Assembly: GCA_018266355.1 (NCBI GenBank)
Contig: JAFEAP010000008.1
Location: forward strand, 108,320 to 172,319
Direction: 5' to 3'
DNA: 64,000 bases
Source: Bdellovibrionales bacterium
GTDB lineage: Bacteria; Bdellovibrionota; UBA1018
In this document: piece by piece, positions 1-9,525 of the stretch
How positions within the stretch are numbered: position 1 is the first letter of the stretch
Layout: the number at the start of each line of letters is the position of its first letter
The notes under the pieces: model-generated
What the model was told of the DNA's origin: nothing
What the model saw: the letters and a program-made list of their open reading frames with translations, nothing else
Database searches by the model: none
Position numbers and translations under genes: made by a program

Positions 1-891
1 ATGGCAGAGGAAGTGGTCGATCTCCTCCGCACGGAAAACCCCGCGTCGGATGAGTTCGACGTACTCGTGGGCCGCGACCTCGAAGAGCTGCGGAAGGAGG
101 CGGATGTTCTGGCGGAGGAGGAACGCACCGTCGCGTTCGGCGTCGGCGAAAGTGGGGTAGTCGAGGTACGAGACGCCCGGCTTCTCGAGCGGTGCGCCGA
201 TCTGCATGCACGTCGGGTAATCGCCGCTGAACGAGCGCACGTGAAGGTGGCTCACTTTCAGCGAGAGGCCGTCCCGGCGCGGCCGATCGGCGAGCACGAA
301 GCTACCCGAACCGTCGGAGAGCATCCAGCGGAGGAAGTGCGAGTCGAAGTCGACGTCGTAGCCTTCGACGAAACGGGTCTTCTTGAACATCCGCGACGGA
401 TATTCGGTCGCCGTGACGAGCGCGCGCGCGTGGCGACCGAGTTCGACGGCGTCGGCGGCGTGCCGGAGGGCGACCATGCCCGAAGCGCAGATTCCGGTGT
501 GGGAACTCGTCTCCATCGGCGGCGCGTGGAGCTCGCCCTGGAGCATGTTCGCGTAGCCCGGGACGGCGGTGTCCCCGCCGACGGTTCCGGTCGCGAGCAG
601 TTCGATCTCGCCGAGCTCCGTGCGCGCGGCGGCGAGCGCGCGGCGCGAGGACTCGGCGCCCATCTCGGCGAGGCTGAAGCGCGTCCGACCCTCGGGGTCG
701 ATCCCGTAGTAGCGACGTTCGATCCCGTTCTCCCGCAGGATCATCGACTTGATCCGCGAGGATTGGGCGTTCAGCGGCGCGATGTAGGCGTCGAGTTCGG
801 CGTTCGTGACCGCCTCCCCGGGAAGGAACGCGCCCGTGCCGACGATGAAGACGTTCTCGTAGTTCGCGGTGGTAGGGATCGTTTCGCTCAT
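1..891 (-). CDS. 3-oxoacyl-ACP synthase III (FabH/KAS III-like), 3' end outside window
   Basis: Translation from the ATG at 891 gives 297 codons with no stop before the window edge, so the C-terminus is missing. The thiolase-fold ketosynthase III family condenses an acyl-CoA or acyl-ACP starter with malonyl-ACP. The nucleophile region reads HTGICASGMV with Cys135. The last visible residues, IDHFLCH, place the expected catalytic His exactly at the edge; the catalytic Asn lies outside. The Cys-to-His spacing (about 162 residues) is longer than in E. coli FabH, so a specialised DarB- or CerJ-like enzyme is as likely as housekeeping FabH. It overlaps the upstream hydroxylase gene by 4 bp (ATGA), indicating translational coupling. 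Confidence 0.85.
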   Translation of the reverse strand, partial: MSETIPTTANYENVFIVGTGAFLPGEAVTNAELDAYIAPLNAQSSRIKSMILRENGIERRYYGIDPEGRTRFSLAEMGAESSRRALAAARTELGEIELLATGTVGGDTAVPGYANMLQGELHAPPMETSSHTGICASGMVALRHAADAVELGRHARALVTATEYPSRMFKKTRFVEGYDVDFDSHFLRWMLSDGSGSFVLADRPRRDGLSLKVSHLHVRSFSGDYPTCMQIGAPLEKPGVSYLDYPTFADAERDGAFLLRQNIRLLPQLFEVAAHEYVELIRRGVFRAEEIDHFLCH

Positions 892-1622
892 GGGCGAGCC
901 TCCGTGCCGAGCAGGCGGTCCATCCACGGGAGGAAGAACCCGTAGTTTTTCACGTAAAGCCGGTGATGATCCGCGTGGCGTTCGGAGAACCGGAAGATCG
1001 AAAAATGGATGTTCGAGTGGCCGGCGGCGTTCATGAGCAGGCTCATCACCGGAAGCATGAAGAGCGACCAGATCGAAAAATCGTGGACGAGCATCGCGAG
1101 CGGCATCACCGATCCGAGCAGCACGGCTTCGACGAGGTGGAAACTGAACGAGGAGAAGGGCGTCGTCACGAGCGAACGGTGGTGATCGATGTGGAAGCGC
1201 GAATAGAACGGCGCGAAGTGGAGGAGCCGGTGCACGAGGAAGAAGTGCACCTCGTTCCAAACGAAGAGCGCGAGGGTTTCCGCGAGGAACCTCGGCCACG
1301 CGAAATCGAAGCGAAGTCCGAACCACCCGTGCTGGACCCCCCAGACGTTCAGCACGGCCACGCCGCCGAAAACGAGGATCGAGCGGAACGAGGCGAAGAG
1401 TTCCGTCTTGCGCTGGGCGGCGGTCGTCGGGCGCGCCTGGATGAGGCGCGCGGGCGCCGTCCGTCGCAGGTGCTCGTGATAAAGGTAGAGCGGGCCGCAG
1501 ATCGTCCCGTAGAGGACGACGAACATCAGGACCGCATAGATGAATGCCTCGACTGGAGACAGCGCGGCGAAAAGGGTTTCCACGGCGCCTAAGAGTATCC
1601 CGACCGCCCTCGGGGATTGCAA
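888..1622 (-). CDS. sterol desaturase / fatty acid hydroxylase family membrane protein
   Basis: This 244-residue multi-pass membrane protein carries the di-iron histidine boxes of the fatty acid hydroxylase superfamily: HRLLH (131-135), HIDHH (144-148), HSNIH (202-206) and HADHH (216-220). The family inserts oxygen or double bonds into lipid chains or sterol-like substrates at the membrane face. It is coupled to the downstream ketosynthase III by a 4-bp overlap, so the two probably act on the same lipid. A start at 1622 leaves only 29 bp to the divergent aminotransferase. The GTG at 1583, just before the first hydrophobic segment, is a plausible alternative that leaves room for promoters. The substrate cannot be read from sequence. 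Confidence 0.85.
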   Translation of the reverse strand: MQSPRAVGILLGAVETLFAALSPVEAFIYAVLMFVVLYGTICGPLYLYHEHLRRTAPARLIQARPTTAAQRKTELFASFRSILVFGGVAVLNVWGVQHGWFGLRFDFAWPRFLAETLALFVWNEVHFFLVHRLLHFAPFYSRFHIDHHRSLVTTPFSSFSFHLVEAVLLGSVMPLAMLVHDFSIWSLFMLPVMSLLMNAAGHSNIHFSIFRFSERHADHHRLYVKNYGFFLPWMDRLLGTEARP

Positions 1623-1651
1623 TCCTCATAGCGCTGCGTCACCTTAGGGCC

Positions 1652-2758
1652 ATGCTCTTCGACGATTTTAAATTGGAACGCCATTTCGCCCGTCACGAAT
1701 TCACCGCCCGGCACCTGATCTCCTGCTCGGATGCCGAATCGATCCATCTCCGTGAACTCCTCGATTTCGAACCGGGAAGCCGCCAGAAGCTCGAGGCCCT
1801 CTGGCTCGGATACTCCGATTCGCGCGGAATCCCCGAACTCCGCGCGGAGATCCGTAAGCTCTATACGACGGTCCAGGACCGCGACATCGTCGCGCACACC
1901 GGAGCGCAGGAACCGATCTTGAACCTGTTCATGGGCCTCATTGGTCCCGGCGATCACGTGATCACCCATTTTCCGGGCTACCAGTCGAGCTACTCGGTTC
2001 CGAAAAACCTCGGCGCGGAAGTTTCGCTCTGGAAGGCGCGCCCCGAGGAGGGATGGCGTTTGGACCTCGACGAGCTGAAACGGCTTTTGAAGCCGAACAC
2101 GAAACTCGTGATCCTGAATTGTCCCCATAACCCGAGCGGTTACGTGATGCCGGCCGCCGAGTACGCGGCGCTCATCGCGATCCTCCGTGAACGGGGGATC
2201 CTCCTCCTTTCCGACGAGGTTTACCGGGGACTCGAAGCGCGCGCCGCCGATCGCCTTCCGGCCGCGGTCGACGTCTACGAGAACGCGATCTCGCTCGGCG
2301 TGATGTCGAAGGCCTACGGGCTTGCGGGCCTGCGCGTGGGATGGATCGCGACGAAGAACGAGCGCGTGCGCCTCGCGTTCGAGAAGCAGAAGGACTATAC
2401 GACAATCTGCGGTCCGATCGTGGCGGAGTGGCTCGCGTCGCTCGCCCTTCGGCACGCGGGGAGGCTTCTCGAGCGGAACCGGGCGACCGTCGGCGCGAAT
2501 ACCGCCGTTTTTTCCGCCTTTCTCGAACGCCGGGGCGAGCGTTTCGAGTGGGTTCCACCCGGCGGAGGAACGATGGGCTTCCCTTGGCGCCGAGACGGGA
2601 AAAGCATGGAGCCGCTCGCGGCGAAGGTACTCGAGCGCGAGGGGCTGATGCTGATCACCGGGAAGTATTTCGATACCGACGAGAAGTACTTCCGGCTCGG
2701 GCTCGGGCGGAAGGACTTCCCGGAAGTGCTCGCGATCCTCGAGCGAAACCTCGACTGA
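1652..2758 (+). CDS. class I/II PLP-dependent aminotransferase
   Basis: The 368-residue product is a fold-type I aminotransferase. Visible motifs are NCPHNPSG (substrate and PLP region near 156-163), LLLSDEVYRG (PLP-ring Asp at 188) and SKAYGLAGLR with the Schiff-base Lys at 220. The conserved C-terminal Arg region is near LGLGRKDF. It most resembles short aspartate/alanine-type aminotransferases; the substrate is not determinable. The ATG at 1652 was chosen because an upstream in-frame extension would run into the divergent hydroxylase gene. It converges with the giant lipoprotein gene, the two stops being 5 bp apart. Confidence 0.9.
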   Translation: MLFDDFKLERHFARHEFTARHLISCSDAESIHLRELLDFEPGSRQKLEALWLGYSDSRGIPELRAEIRKLYTTVQDRDIVAHTGAQEPILNLFMGLIGPGDHVITHFPGYQSSYSVPKNLGAEVSLWKARPEEGWRLDLDELKRLLKPNTKLVILNCPHNPSGYVMPAAEYAALIAILRERGILLLSDEVYRGLEARAADRLPAAVDVYENAISLGVMSKAYGLAGLRVGWIATKNERVRLAFEKQKDYTTICGPIVAEWLASLALRHAGRLLERNRATVGANTAVFSAFLERRGERFEWVPPGGGTMGFPWRRDGKSMEPLAAKVLEREGLMLITGKYFDTDEKYFRLGLGRKDFPEVLAILERNLD

Positions 2759-2763
2759 GCGCT

Positions 2764-5700
2764 TTACGGGATCGTCACGTCGGACTGGGCGGTATTCCCC
2801 GAGCCGTCGTCGACCTCGATCCGGGCGGTGCCGCCCGAACCGCCGCGCGAGCTGAAGTCCGAGTAAAGCGGGACGTAGAGGCCGGAGGCCGGATAGAAGG
2901 TGCCGAGACCGGAGAAAAGGCTGAGCGTGTGGAGGAGGTCGCCGCCGGTGGCGACGAAGGTCTTCGTCGTGACGAAGGAGTAGATTTCGCTCGAGGACGG
3001 CGTTCCTGACGATCCGGGGATCAGAATGCGGCCGTCGTTCAGGAGTTGGGCGTCATTCATGGAAAGCGTATCCGTTCCAGAATTCGTCAGCGCCGGCGTG
3101 ACCGAGCTCCAGGAGTTTCCGGAAATGCTGTAGCGATAGATCGTCTTCGTGGGGGATCCGCCGCCGACCGATCCGAGCACGCCGCCGAAGAGGTAGACGT
3201 ACCCGTCGGCAGTCGTCACGGTCGCCCAAGTATAGCGTTCCTGCCCGGCTGTGATCGAAGCTCGGCTCGTCCAACTATCGGTGGACGGATCGTAATATTC
3301 CGAGTTCGCCAGCGTCCCGCCGCCGTTGCTCGTCCAGCCAGAGAGGAGGTAGACCCGTTCGGTCGCGCCGTTCTTGTAGTAGGAGACCGCCGCGGTGCCG
3401 TGTGCATAAAGCGAATTGGCGCCCGCCGACCAGGTGTTCGTTGCCGGGTCGTAAATTTCGGTCGTTTTCGTCGCGGTGGACCCGTCGAATCCGCCGTTCA
3501 CGAAGACTTTGCCGTTCGCAAGGAGAGCGACGGCGAAATTCCCGTGATTCGCGGCCATCGTTCCCGCGTCGGACCAAGTTCCGCTCGCTATGGAGTATTT
3601 TTGGGCCGTCGTGCGGTAACTGCCTCCGGAACTGCCTTGGTCGCCCGCCATGATGAGGACGGTGTCGTTGTCTTGGAGCAGGAGCGCGCGGTGATAGCGC
3701 CGTCCGCCGGTGAAACTTCCGGTCGCGCTCCAGGTCTTCGTGGTGTGGTTGTAGAGTTCGGCGGTATTGGTGACCGTGGTGGAATTATTCGTTCGACCGC
3801 CCGCTGCGAGGACGTCGCCGCTCGGGAGGAGGGTGAGCGTGAAGTTCTGGCGGGCCGTGGCCATTTTACCGACGGTGTCCCAGTTGTTCGTCGATGGATC
3901 GAATTCGTAGCAGTCCTTCAGCACGGCGCCGGTATGCGAAGAATATCCCCCGCAGCGAAGAATCTTTCCGTCGGAGAGCTTCACGGACGCGTAGTTATCG
4001 GCCTGGATGAGGAAGTGCCCGGTTTCGGCCCAGCTGCCCGGACTGCCCGCGGTGAACAGGTAGTTCTTCGGGATGTAATCGTCCTGCCCGGTATTGTCGC
4101 CGCCCGCGACGAGGATGTTGCCGGACGGAAGCAAGGTCGCGGTATGGTAGCCGAGACCGACGGGGAGCGAAGCCTTCGCGGTCCAGGTGTTCGCCGCGAC
4201 GTCGTATTGCTCGACGCTCGAACTGTTCGTCGCCGTCCCGGTGAAACCGCCCGCGACGATCAGTTTTCCGCCGCCCGGCTCGAGAATCTGGATGCGGCCG
4301 CGGTTCGTCGCCATCGCCGCGCCGGCGCTCCACGTTCCGTTATCGACCCGGAAGCGATCGACGGTTTTTTGGACGGTCCCGCCGGTTCCGCCGCCGCCGC
4401 CGAGGAGGACGACGACATCGTACGCGAGGCCGCTGTCGGCCGCCTTCACGAGCGCGGCGTCGCCGAAGGTATGCACCGAGGCGGAAGAGTTCGAGCAGTT
4501 CGTCCAGGTGTCGGCGCTCGGATCGTAGAAGCCGCAGGTCTTGAGCTCCGTGCCCCCGTTTTGACCGCCGCCGACCCAAATTCGTCCGTCCGAGAGCAGC
4601 ACGGCGGCGTGGTCGGATCGCGGAGTGGTCATCGTCGCGGACGAGGTCGTCCACGTGTCCTGGGCCGGATCATAGATGAGGATATTCGAGCGCGTGGTCG
4701 CCGCGTCCTTTTTCCCGCCGATCAGGGCGATGCGGTCCTTGCCGTCCGCGGCCGTATACCGAGTCACCGTGAAGCGATAGCGGGTTTCCGGAAGGTCCTT
4801 GCGGCGACTCCAGAGTCCCGTCGCGGGATCGAAGATTTCGGTGTGCGAGATATAGCTGTACCCGCCGCCGGACCACGAGAGTCCGCCGCCGACCCAGATC
4901 CGACCGTCGGAGAGTTTTTCCACTTTGAAGTTTTCTCGTGAATCCCGCATCGGCGGCATCGATTTCCAAAACCCCGTCGCCGGATCGTAAGCCAGCACGT
5001 CGGGAGTGGAGTTGTTCCCCGTGAAGCCGCCCCCGGGGTCGTCGCCGCCGCCGAAGATGTAGACCTTCCCGTCGTCTCCGAGCATGCTCTGGTGCTCGAT
5101 CTTGCTCGAGATGATCGGTGTGGTCGAGTTCGTGAGCGCGGCCGTGAACGTCGTCGGCGTCAGCGCGAGGTCCTTCAGGATGGAGAAGTTCGCGTTCGAA
5201 GCGTCGCTCGTCGAGTTTCCGGCGGCGTCGATCGCGGTGACGCGGATCCGGGCGGTCGCGCTCACCGTCGGCGGGACGCTCCAGGTGTAGCTCCCGTCGT
5301 TCGTCTCGCCGCTCGAAACGGTCGAATAGGAGCTGCCGCCGTTCGTGGAAAGTTCGATCAGAATCGTGTTCGCGACGCCGGTGCCGCCCGTGTCGGTCGC
5401 CGTCCAGGTAATCGACTTCGGCACGTTCGCGGCCCAGGACTCGCCCCCGTTCGGCGAGACGACGGCGACCACCGGCGGAGTCACGTCCTTCACGAACGCG
5501 CGGGAAGCCGGCGGAGCGGCGTTCCCGGCGGCGTCGGAGTGGTTCACCGTGATCGAGACTGCGCCGGCGGCGGCCGAAGAGAAATTCAAACTCGCCGACC
5601 ATCCTCCCGCCGTGCAGGAAACGGTGGCGGTCGCGTCGCCGGTGATCACGACGTTCTGGCCGTTATCCGAGCAAGTGCCGGTCACGGAATATCCCGAGAC

Positions 5701-8691
5701 GTTCGAGCTGTTGACGTAGGCGCCGGCGTTCGGCGTCGAGATCGCGACGGTGGCCGCGGTGACGTCCTTCGTAAAGTTGCGCGTCGCCGGCGGAGCGGCG
5801 TTCCCGGCGGCGTCGGAGTGGTTCACCGTGATTGAGACGGTGCCGGCGGCGGCACCGGAGAAGTCGAGATTCGCCGACCAGGCGCCGCCCGCGCAGGCGA
5901 CGGTGGCCGTCGCGTCGCCGGTGATCACGACGTTCTGGCCGTTATCCGAGCAAGTGCCGGTCACCGCGAAGCTCGCGACGTTCGCGGCGTTCACGTACGC
6001 GCCCGCGTTCGGTGTCGAAATCGCGAGAGTGGGCGCGGTGACGTCTTTCGTGAAGTTCCGCGACGCGGTCGGCGCCGGATTCCCGGCGGCGTCCGAATGA
6101 TCCACGTCGATCGAGACGGTACCGGCACCGGCAGCCGAGAAATCGAGGTTCGCCGACCAGGCGCCGCCCGCGCAGGCGACGGTGGCCGTCGCGTCGCCGG
6201 TGATCACGACGTTCTGGCCGTTCTCGGAGCAAGTGCCGGTCACCACGAAGCTCGCGACGTTTCCGATATTCACGTAAGCGCCCGCGTTCGGCGTCGAAAT
6301 CGCGAGAGTGGGCGCGGCGACGTCTTTCGTGAAGTTCCGGGTCGCCGGCGGAGCGGCGTTCCCGGCGGCGTCGGAGTGGTTCACCGTGATCGAGACGGTG
6401 CCGGCGGCCGCGCCGGAGAAATCGAGGTTCGCCGACCAGGATCCGGCCGCGCAGGCGACGGTGGCCGTCGCGTCGCCGGAGATGACGATGTTCCGACCGT
6501 TCTCGGAGCAGGTGCCGGTGACCGGGAAGCTCGCGACTTCCGCGGCGTTCACGTACGCGCCGGCGTTCGGCGTCGAAATCGCGACGGTCGCCGCCGTGAC
6601 GTCCTTCGTAAAAGAACGGGTTTGGGTATTCGCCGGGTTGCCGCCGGAATCGCTGTGGTTCACCGTGATCGAGACCGGACCCGCGGAGGCGGCCGAGAAA
6701 TCGAGGTTCGCGGTCCAACCGCCGGCGAGGCAGGTGACCGTCTGGGACGCGCTGCCGGTGATGACGACGTCTTGGCCGCTTTCGGAACAAGTCCCGGTGA
6801 CGGTAAAGCTCGCGACGTTCGCGGCGTTCACGTACGCGCCGGCGGAAGGCGTCGAGATCGTGAGGGAAGGAATGCCGGTCGTTTTCGTGAAGTTCCGCGA
6901 ATCTTGGGGAGCGGGATTCCCGGCCACGTCCGTGAGATCGGCATAGAGCGTGAGGGGACCGTCGCTCGCCGCGGTGAAATCGAGGTTCGTCGACCAGGAG
7001 CCGGCGGTGCACGGGACCGTCGCGGAAACGGCGCCGGAAAGAACGACGTTTTGGCCGTTCTCCGAGCAGCTCCCCGAGACGGCGAAGGAAGTGAGATTGC
7101 CGTTGTTGATCACGGAGCCGGCGGGCGGAGAGGTGATCGCGACGCTCGGGGCGAGGACGTCCTTCGTGAAGTTCCGCGACGCGGTCGGGGCGGCGTTGCC
7201 GGCGGCGTCGGAGTGGTTCACGTTGATGGTGACCGTGCCGGGCGCGGCGGCGGAGAAGTCGAGGTTCGCCGACCATGCGCCGCCGCTACAAACGACGCTC
7301 GCCGAGGCGGATCCCGAGATCACGACGCTCCTTCCGTTTTCGGAGCAAGTGCCGGTCACCGCGAAGCTCGCGACGCTCGCGGCGTTCACGTAGCTGCCCG
7401 CGGGCGGCGTCGAGATCGCGAGAGTGGGCGCGGCGACGTCCTTCGTGAAGTTCCGCGACGCTTGGACGGCGGCGTTCCCGGCGGCGTCGGAGTGGTTCAC
7501 GTTGATGGTGACGGTGCCCGAGGCCGCCGCCGTGAAATCGAGGTTCGTCGACCAAAGGCCGCCCGAGCAGACGACGGTCGCCGAAGCGGCGCCGGAGATG
7601 ACGACGTTCCGCGTGTCTTCCGAACAGGTACCGGTCACCGCGAAGCTCGCGACGTTCGATGCGTTCACGTAAGCGCCGGCGGAAGGCGTCGAGATGGCGA
7701 CCGTCGGAAGCGTGGCGTCCTTCGTGAACGTACGGGAGGCTTGGACGGCGGCGTTGCCGGCGGCGTCGGCGTGGTTCACGTTGATGGTCGCCGCGCCCGC
7801 GGGCGCCCCGGAAAAGTCGAGGTTCGCCGACCATGCCCCGCCCGAGCAGACGACGGTCGCCGAAGCGGCCCCGGAGATGACGACGTTCCGCGTGTCTTCC
7901 GAACAGGTGCCGCTCACGGCGAAGCTCGAAACGTTCGCGGCGTTCACGTACGTGCCGGCGACCGGGGAGGAAATTCCGACGGTCGGCGCGGTCCCGTCGA
8001 AAACGATCGGACCCGCGTAAACGGGGTTCGAAACGTTTCCGGCGGCGTCGCGGAGCCAAATCGAAAGGGTTTTCGATCCGTCGACCGCGGCGATCGTCAC
8101 GTTCGACGGAACCGACCCGGCCGACCAGGAGCAGGCGGCGACGCTTGTGTTGTTCGTGTTGATGCAGTACTCGGCGTAGGAGCCGTTCGTGATCAGTCCG
8201 TAGTTCAGCCCGAGGCTCGGATTACTCGTCGGGTCCGCGTTCGTGATCGAGGCCGAAGCGAGGTTCGGCGGCGTGCGATCGATCACGATCGAGTTCGAGT
8301 CGACGGGATCCGAAACGCCGTATCCGTTCTTGAGGAACGCGGTCAGCGTGAACGATCCGTCCGCGGAGGAATCGGAGTAGGTCGCGGGCAGCGCGCCGGA
8401 GTGCCAAACGCAGGTGTTCGCGTTCTGGGAATTCTCGAGGAGGCAGTATTGCGTATAGGAACCGACCGGCACGCCCCAACTCAGGGTGAGCGGCGCGCTT
8501 CGGGTCGGGCTCGTGTCGACGATCGCGAGCGAAGTGAGGGCGGGCGGGACCCCTTCGGCGCCGGTGGAAACCTTCGCGGCCGCGCGGAGCGTGTTGATCT
8601 GGGTCCCGCAGGCGAAAAGCGACCCGAGACCCGTCGCGAACGCGACGAGCCGGACGAATCCGACGATGGAGAATACCGAAATCGCTTTCAA
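2764..8691 (-). CDS. giant surface lipoprotein with Ig-like repeats and 14 kelch motifs
   Basis: The 1975-residue protein starts with a lipoprotein signal ending LFAC, giving lipid-anchored Cys28. Two related about 90-residue domains (50-235) follow, each with a Cys pair near YTQYC or YAEYC. Nine near-identical about 93-residue Ig-like repeats (about 235-1075) come next, each with the conserved core GTCSE...TVxC...NFTKD. A different Ig-like domain follows (about 1075-1175). The C-terminal 700 residues hold 14 kelch-type blade motifs such as SDGRIWVGGG, LPSGNILVAGG and ANGKVFVNGG, the number needed for two seven-bladed propellers. Lipoprotein export, a stalk of Ig domains and a propeller head fit a cell-surface adhesin or glycan-binding protein. 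That role is inference; no catalytic Cu-radical oxidase residues were identified. Confidence 0.9.
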   Translation of the reverse strand: MKAISVFSIVGFVRLVAFATGLGSLFACGTQINTLRAAAKVSTGAEGVPPALTSLAIVDTSPTRSAPLTLSWGVPVGSYTQYCLLENSQNANTCVWHSGALPATYSDSSADGSFTLTAFLKNGYGVSDPVDSNSIVIDRTPPNLASASITNADPTSNPSLGLNYGLITNGSYAEYCINTNNTSVAACSWSAGSVPSNVTIAAVDGSKTLSIWLRDAAGNVSNPVYAGPIVFDGTAPTVGISSPVAGTYVNAANVSSFAVSGTCSEDTRNVVISGAASATVVCSGGAWSANLDFSGAPAGAATINVNHADAAGNAAVQASRTFTKDATLPTVAISTPSAGAYVNASNVASFAVTGTCSEDTRNVVISGAASATVVCSGGLWSTNLDFTAAASGTVTINVNHSDAAGNAAVQASRNFTKDVAAPTLAISTPPAGSYVNAASVASFAVTGTCSENGRSVVISGSASASVVCSGGAWSANLDFSAAAPGTVTINVNHSDAAGNAAPTASRNFTKDVLAPSVAITSPPAGSVINNGNLTSFAVSGSCSENGQNVVLSGAVSATVPCTAGSWSTNLDFTAASDGPLTLYADLTDVAGNPAPQDSRNFTKTTGIPSLTISTPSAGAYVNAANVASFTVTGTCSESGQDVVITGSASQTVTCLAGGWTANLDFSAASAGPVSITVNHSDSGGNPANTQTRSFTKDVTAATVAISTPNAGAYVNAAEVASFPVTGTCSENGRNIVISGDATATVACAAGSWSANLDFSGAAAGTVSITVNHSDAAGNAAPPATRNFTKDVAAPTLAISTPNAGAYVNIGNVASFVVTGTCSENGQNVVITGDATATVACAGGAWSANLDFSAAGAGTVSIDVDHSDAAGNPAPTASRNFTKDVTAPTLAISTPNAGAYVNAANVASFAVTGTCSDNGQNVVITGDATATVACAGGAWSANLDFSGAAAGTVSITVNHSDAAGNAAPPATRNFTKDVTAATVAISTPNAGAYVNSSNVSGYSVTGTCSDNGQNVVITGDATATVSCTAGGWSASLNFSSAAAGAVSITVNHSDAAGNAAPPASRAFVKDVTPPVVAVVSPNGGESWAANVPKSITWTATDTGGTGVANTILIELSTNGGSSYSTVSSGETNDGSYTWSVPPTVSATARIRVTAIDAAGNSTSDASNANFSILKDLALTPTTFTAALTNSTTPIISSKIEHQSMLGDDGKVYIFGGGDDPGGGFTGNNSTPDVLAYDPATGFWKSMPPMRDSRENFKVEKLSDGRIWVGGGLSWSGGGYSYISHTEIFDPATGLWSRRKDLPETRYRFTVTRYTAADGKDRIALIGGKKDAATTRSNILIYDPAQDTWTTSSATMTTPRSDHAAVLLSDGRIWVGGGQNGGTELKTCGFYDPSADTWTNCSNSSASVHTFGDAALVKAADSGLAYDVVVLLGGGGGTGGTVQKTVDRFRVDNGTWSAGAAMATNRGRIQILEPGGGKLIVAGGFTGTATNSSSVEQYDVAANTWTAKASLPVGLGYHTATLLPSGNILVAGGDNTGQDDYIPKNYLFTAGSPGSWAETGHFLIQADNYASVKLSDGKILRCGGYSSHTGAVLKDCYEFDPSTNNWDTVGKMATARQNFTLTLLPSGDVLAAGGRTNNSTTVTNTAELYNHTTKTWSATGSFTGGRRYHRALLLQDNDTVLIMAGDQGSSGGSYRTTAQKYSIASGTWSDAGTMAANHGNFAVALLANGKVFVNGGFDGSTATKTTEIYDPATNTWSAGANSLYAHGTAAVSYYKNGATERVYLLSGWTSNGGGTLANSEYYDPSTDSWTSRASITAGQERYTWATVTTADGYVYLFGGVLGSVGGGSPTKTIYRYSISGNSWSSVTPALTNSGTDTLSMNDAQLLNDGRILIPGSSGTPSSSEIYSFVTTKTFVATGGDLLHTLSLFSGLGTFYPASGLYVPLYSDFSSRGGSGGTARIEVDDGSGNTAQSDVTIP
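5475..7990 (-). repeat. nine tandem about 279-bp repeats encoding Ig-like domains
   Basis: Within the giant lipoprotein gene, a unit of about 93 codons is repeated nine times. The most alike units (sixth to ninth, about 5480-6590) share long stretches of identical DNA, for example the segment coding for the VVITGDATATV core. The first and fourth units are the most diverged. This points to recent duplication or gene conversion at one end of the array. Confidence 0.9.
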
Positions 8692-8714
8692 CCGACGTTC
8701 CTCTAGCGAAGTGG

Positions 8715-8734
8715 GGAAAACCGCTGGGTTTTCC
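8715..8734. promoter_or_regulatory. inverted repeat upstream of the giant lipoprotein gene
   Basis: GGAAAACC and GGTTTTCC form a perfect 8-bp inverted repeat with loop GCTG, 24 bp upstream of the lipoprotein ATG (8691). No U-tract follows on either strand that would make it a good terminator, so an operator or leader hairpin is more likely. The rest of 8692-8837 shows no gene. Confidence 0.35.
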
Positions 8735-8837
8735 TATTTCTTCAGTGTCGGCGATTTGGATCGCGAAAAGAATGTGTCTTCTTTGACTAAATCTGCGAAT
8801 TCCTCAGGGATTTCCGGGGCGGAAGGGCCTTAAAACC

Positions 8838-9494
8838 TCAAAACACCGGCACCCCGGTTTCGAGGACTCCCTGGAAGCCCGAAAGGGTCCGGCCGGGCAG
8901 GCCGAGGCTCGCGAAATAGCGCGCGCCGAGTTTCACGCGCATCCCCGCGACGTCGAAGCCGTAAAGCATTTCCGTTCCGCCGAGCCAAGCCGAGTTCGTC
9001 TTTTCGTCGAAGAAATCCGAGCTGAAACTGACGTTGCTGCCGAAGAGCAGGTCGGCGGTGAGGCCCGCCTCGAGGTGATCGGTCAGGCGATAACGGGCGG
9101 AAAGGCGAGCGACTTCGCCCTCGACGTCGCGCGAGTAGGAAGTCAGGCTTAACCCGGAACCTCCGCTGCTCGGATTCGCGGTGCCGGTGAGCTCGGCCGC
9201 GAAGAAACCGAAGCCGACGCCGAAGTTCCAGCGCGGCGCCGAGCGGCTCAATTCCGCCAGGATTTCCCGGAAATTCCCGCCCGTTTTCAGGTCCGGCGAA
9301 TCGGATTCGGCGAGGCCGGCCGGCCCCGTCGCGGCGATCGCCGAGAGGAGGTAGGTCGCGCCGGCGGATTTCGGGCGCGGGGCGGTCGAAACGGTCGAGC
9401 GGCCGGACAGGGCGGAGAGCTCGGCGGCGTGTCCGCGGACGACGTAACCGAGGAAAAACCCGAAGACGATCGAAACGAAAAAGATGCGAGTCAT
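8838..9494 (-). CDS. predicted outer-membrane beta-barrel protein
   Basis: The 218-residue protein has an N-terminal signal segment ending near GHAAE. It then has amphipathic beta-strand-like stretches (WNFGVGFGFF, RLSARYRLTDHLEAGL, MRVKLGARYFASLGL) and ends in a C-terminal Phe (VPVF), the usual barrel-insertion signature. GGAAGTGAGG just upstream of the ATG at 9494 serves as ribosome binding site. No family is recognised. It is the last minus-strand gene before the giant lipoprotein, separated by 146 bp with its own inverted repeat, so co-transcription is uncertain. Confidence 0.75.
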   Translation of the reverse strand: MTRIFFVSIVFGFFLGYVVRGHAAELSALSGRSTVSTAPRPKSAGATYLLSAIAATGPAGLAESDSPDLKTGGNFREILAELSRSAPRWNFGVGFGFFAAELTGTANPSSGGSGLSLTSYSRDVEGEVARLSARYRLTDHLEAGLTADLLFGSNVSFSSDFFDEKTNSAWLGGTEMLYGFDVAGMRVKLGARYFASLGLPGRTLSGFQGVLETGVPVF

Positions 9495-9525
9495 ACGGAC
9501 CTCACTTCCTTGTGGCCGTTAGTGG

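Noticed and set aside
3046..4941. Long open frame on the plus strand inside the giant lipoprotein gene
   Set aside because: It is an Arg-rich antisense shadow produced by GC-rich codon bias and the repeats, with no recognisable motif. The same holds for the open frame at 6097-8706.
5475..7990. Repeat array as CRISPR or non-coding satellite
   Set aside because: The unit is about 279 bp, stays in frame and encodes Ig-like domains inside one long reading frame.
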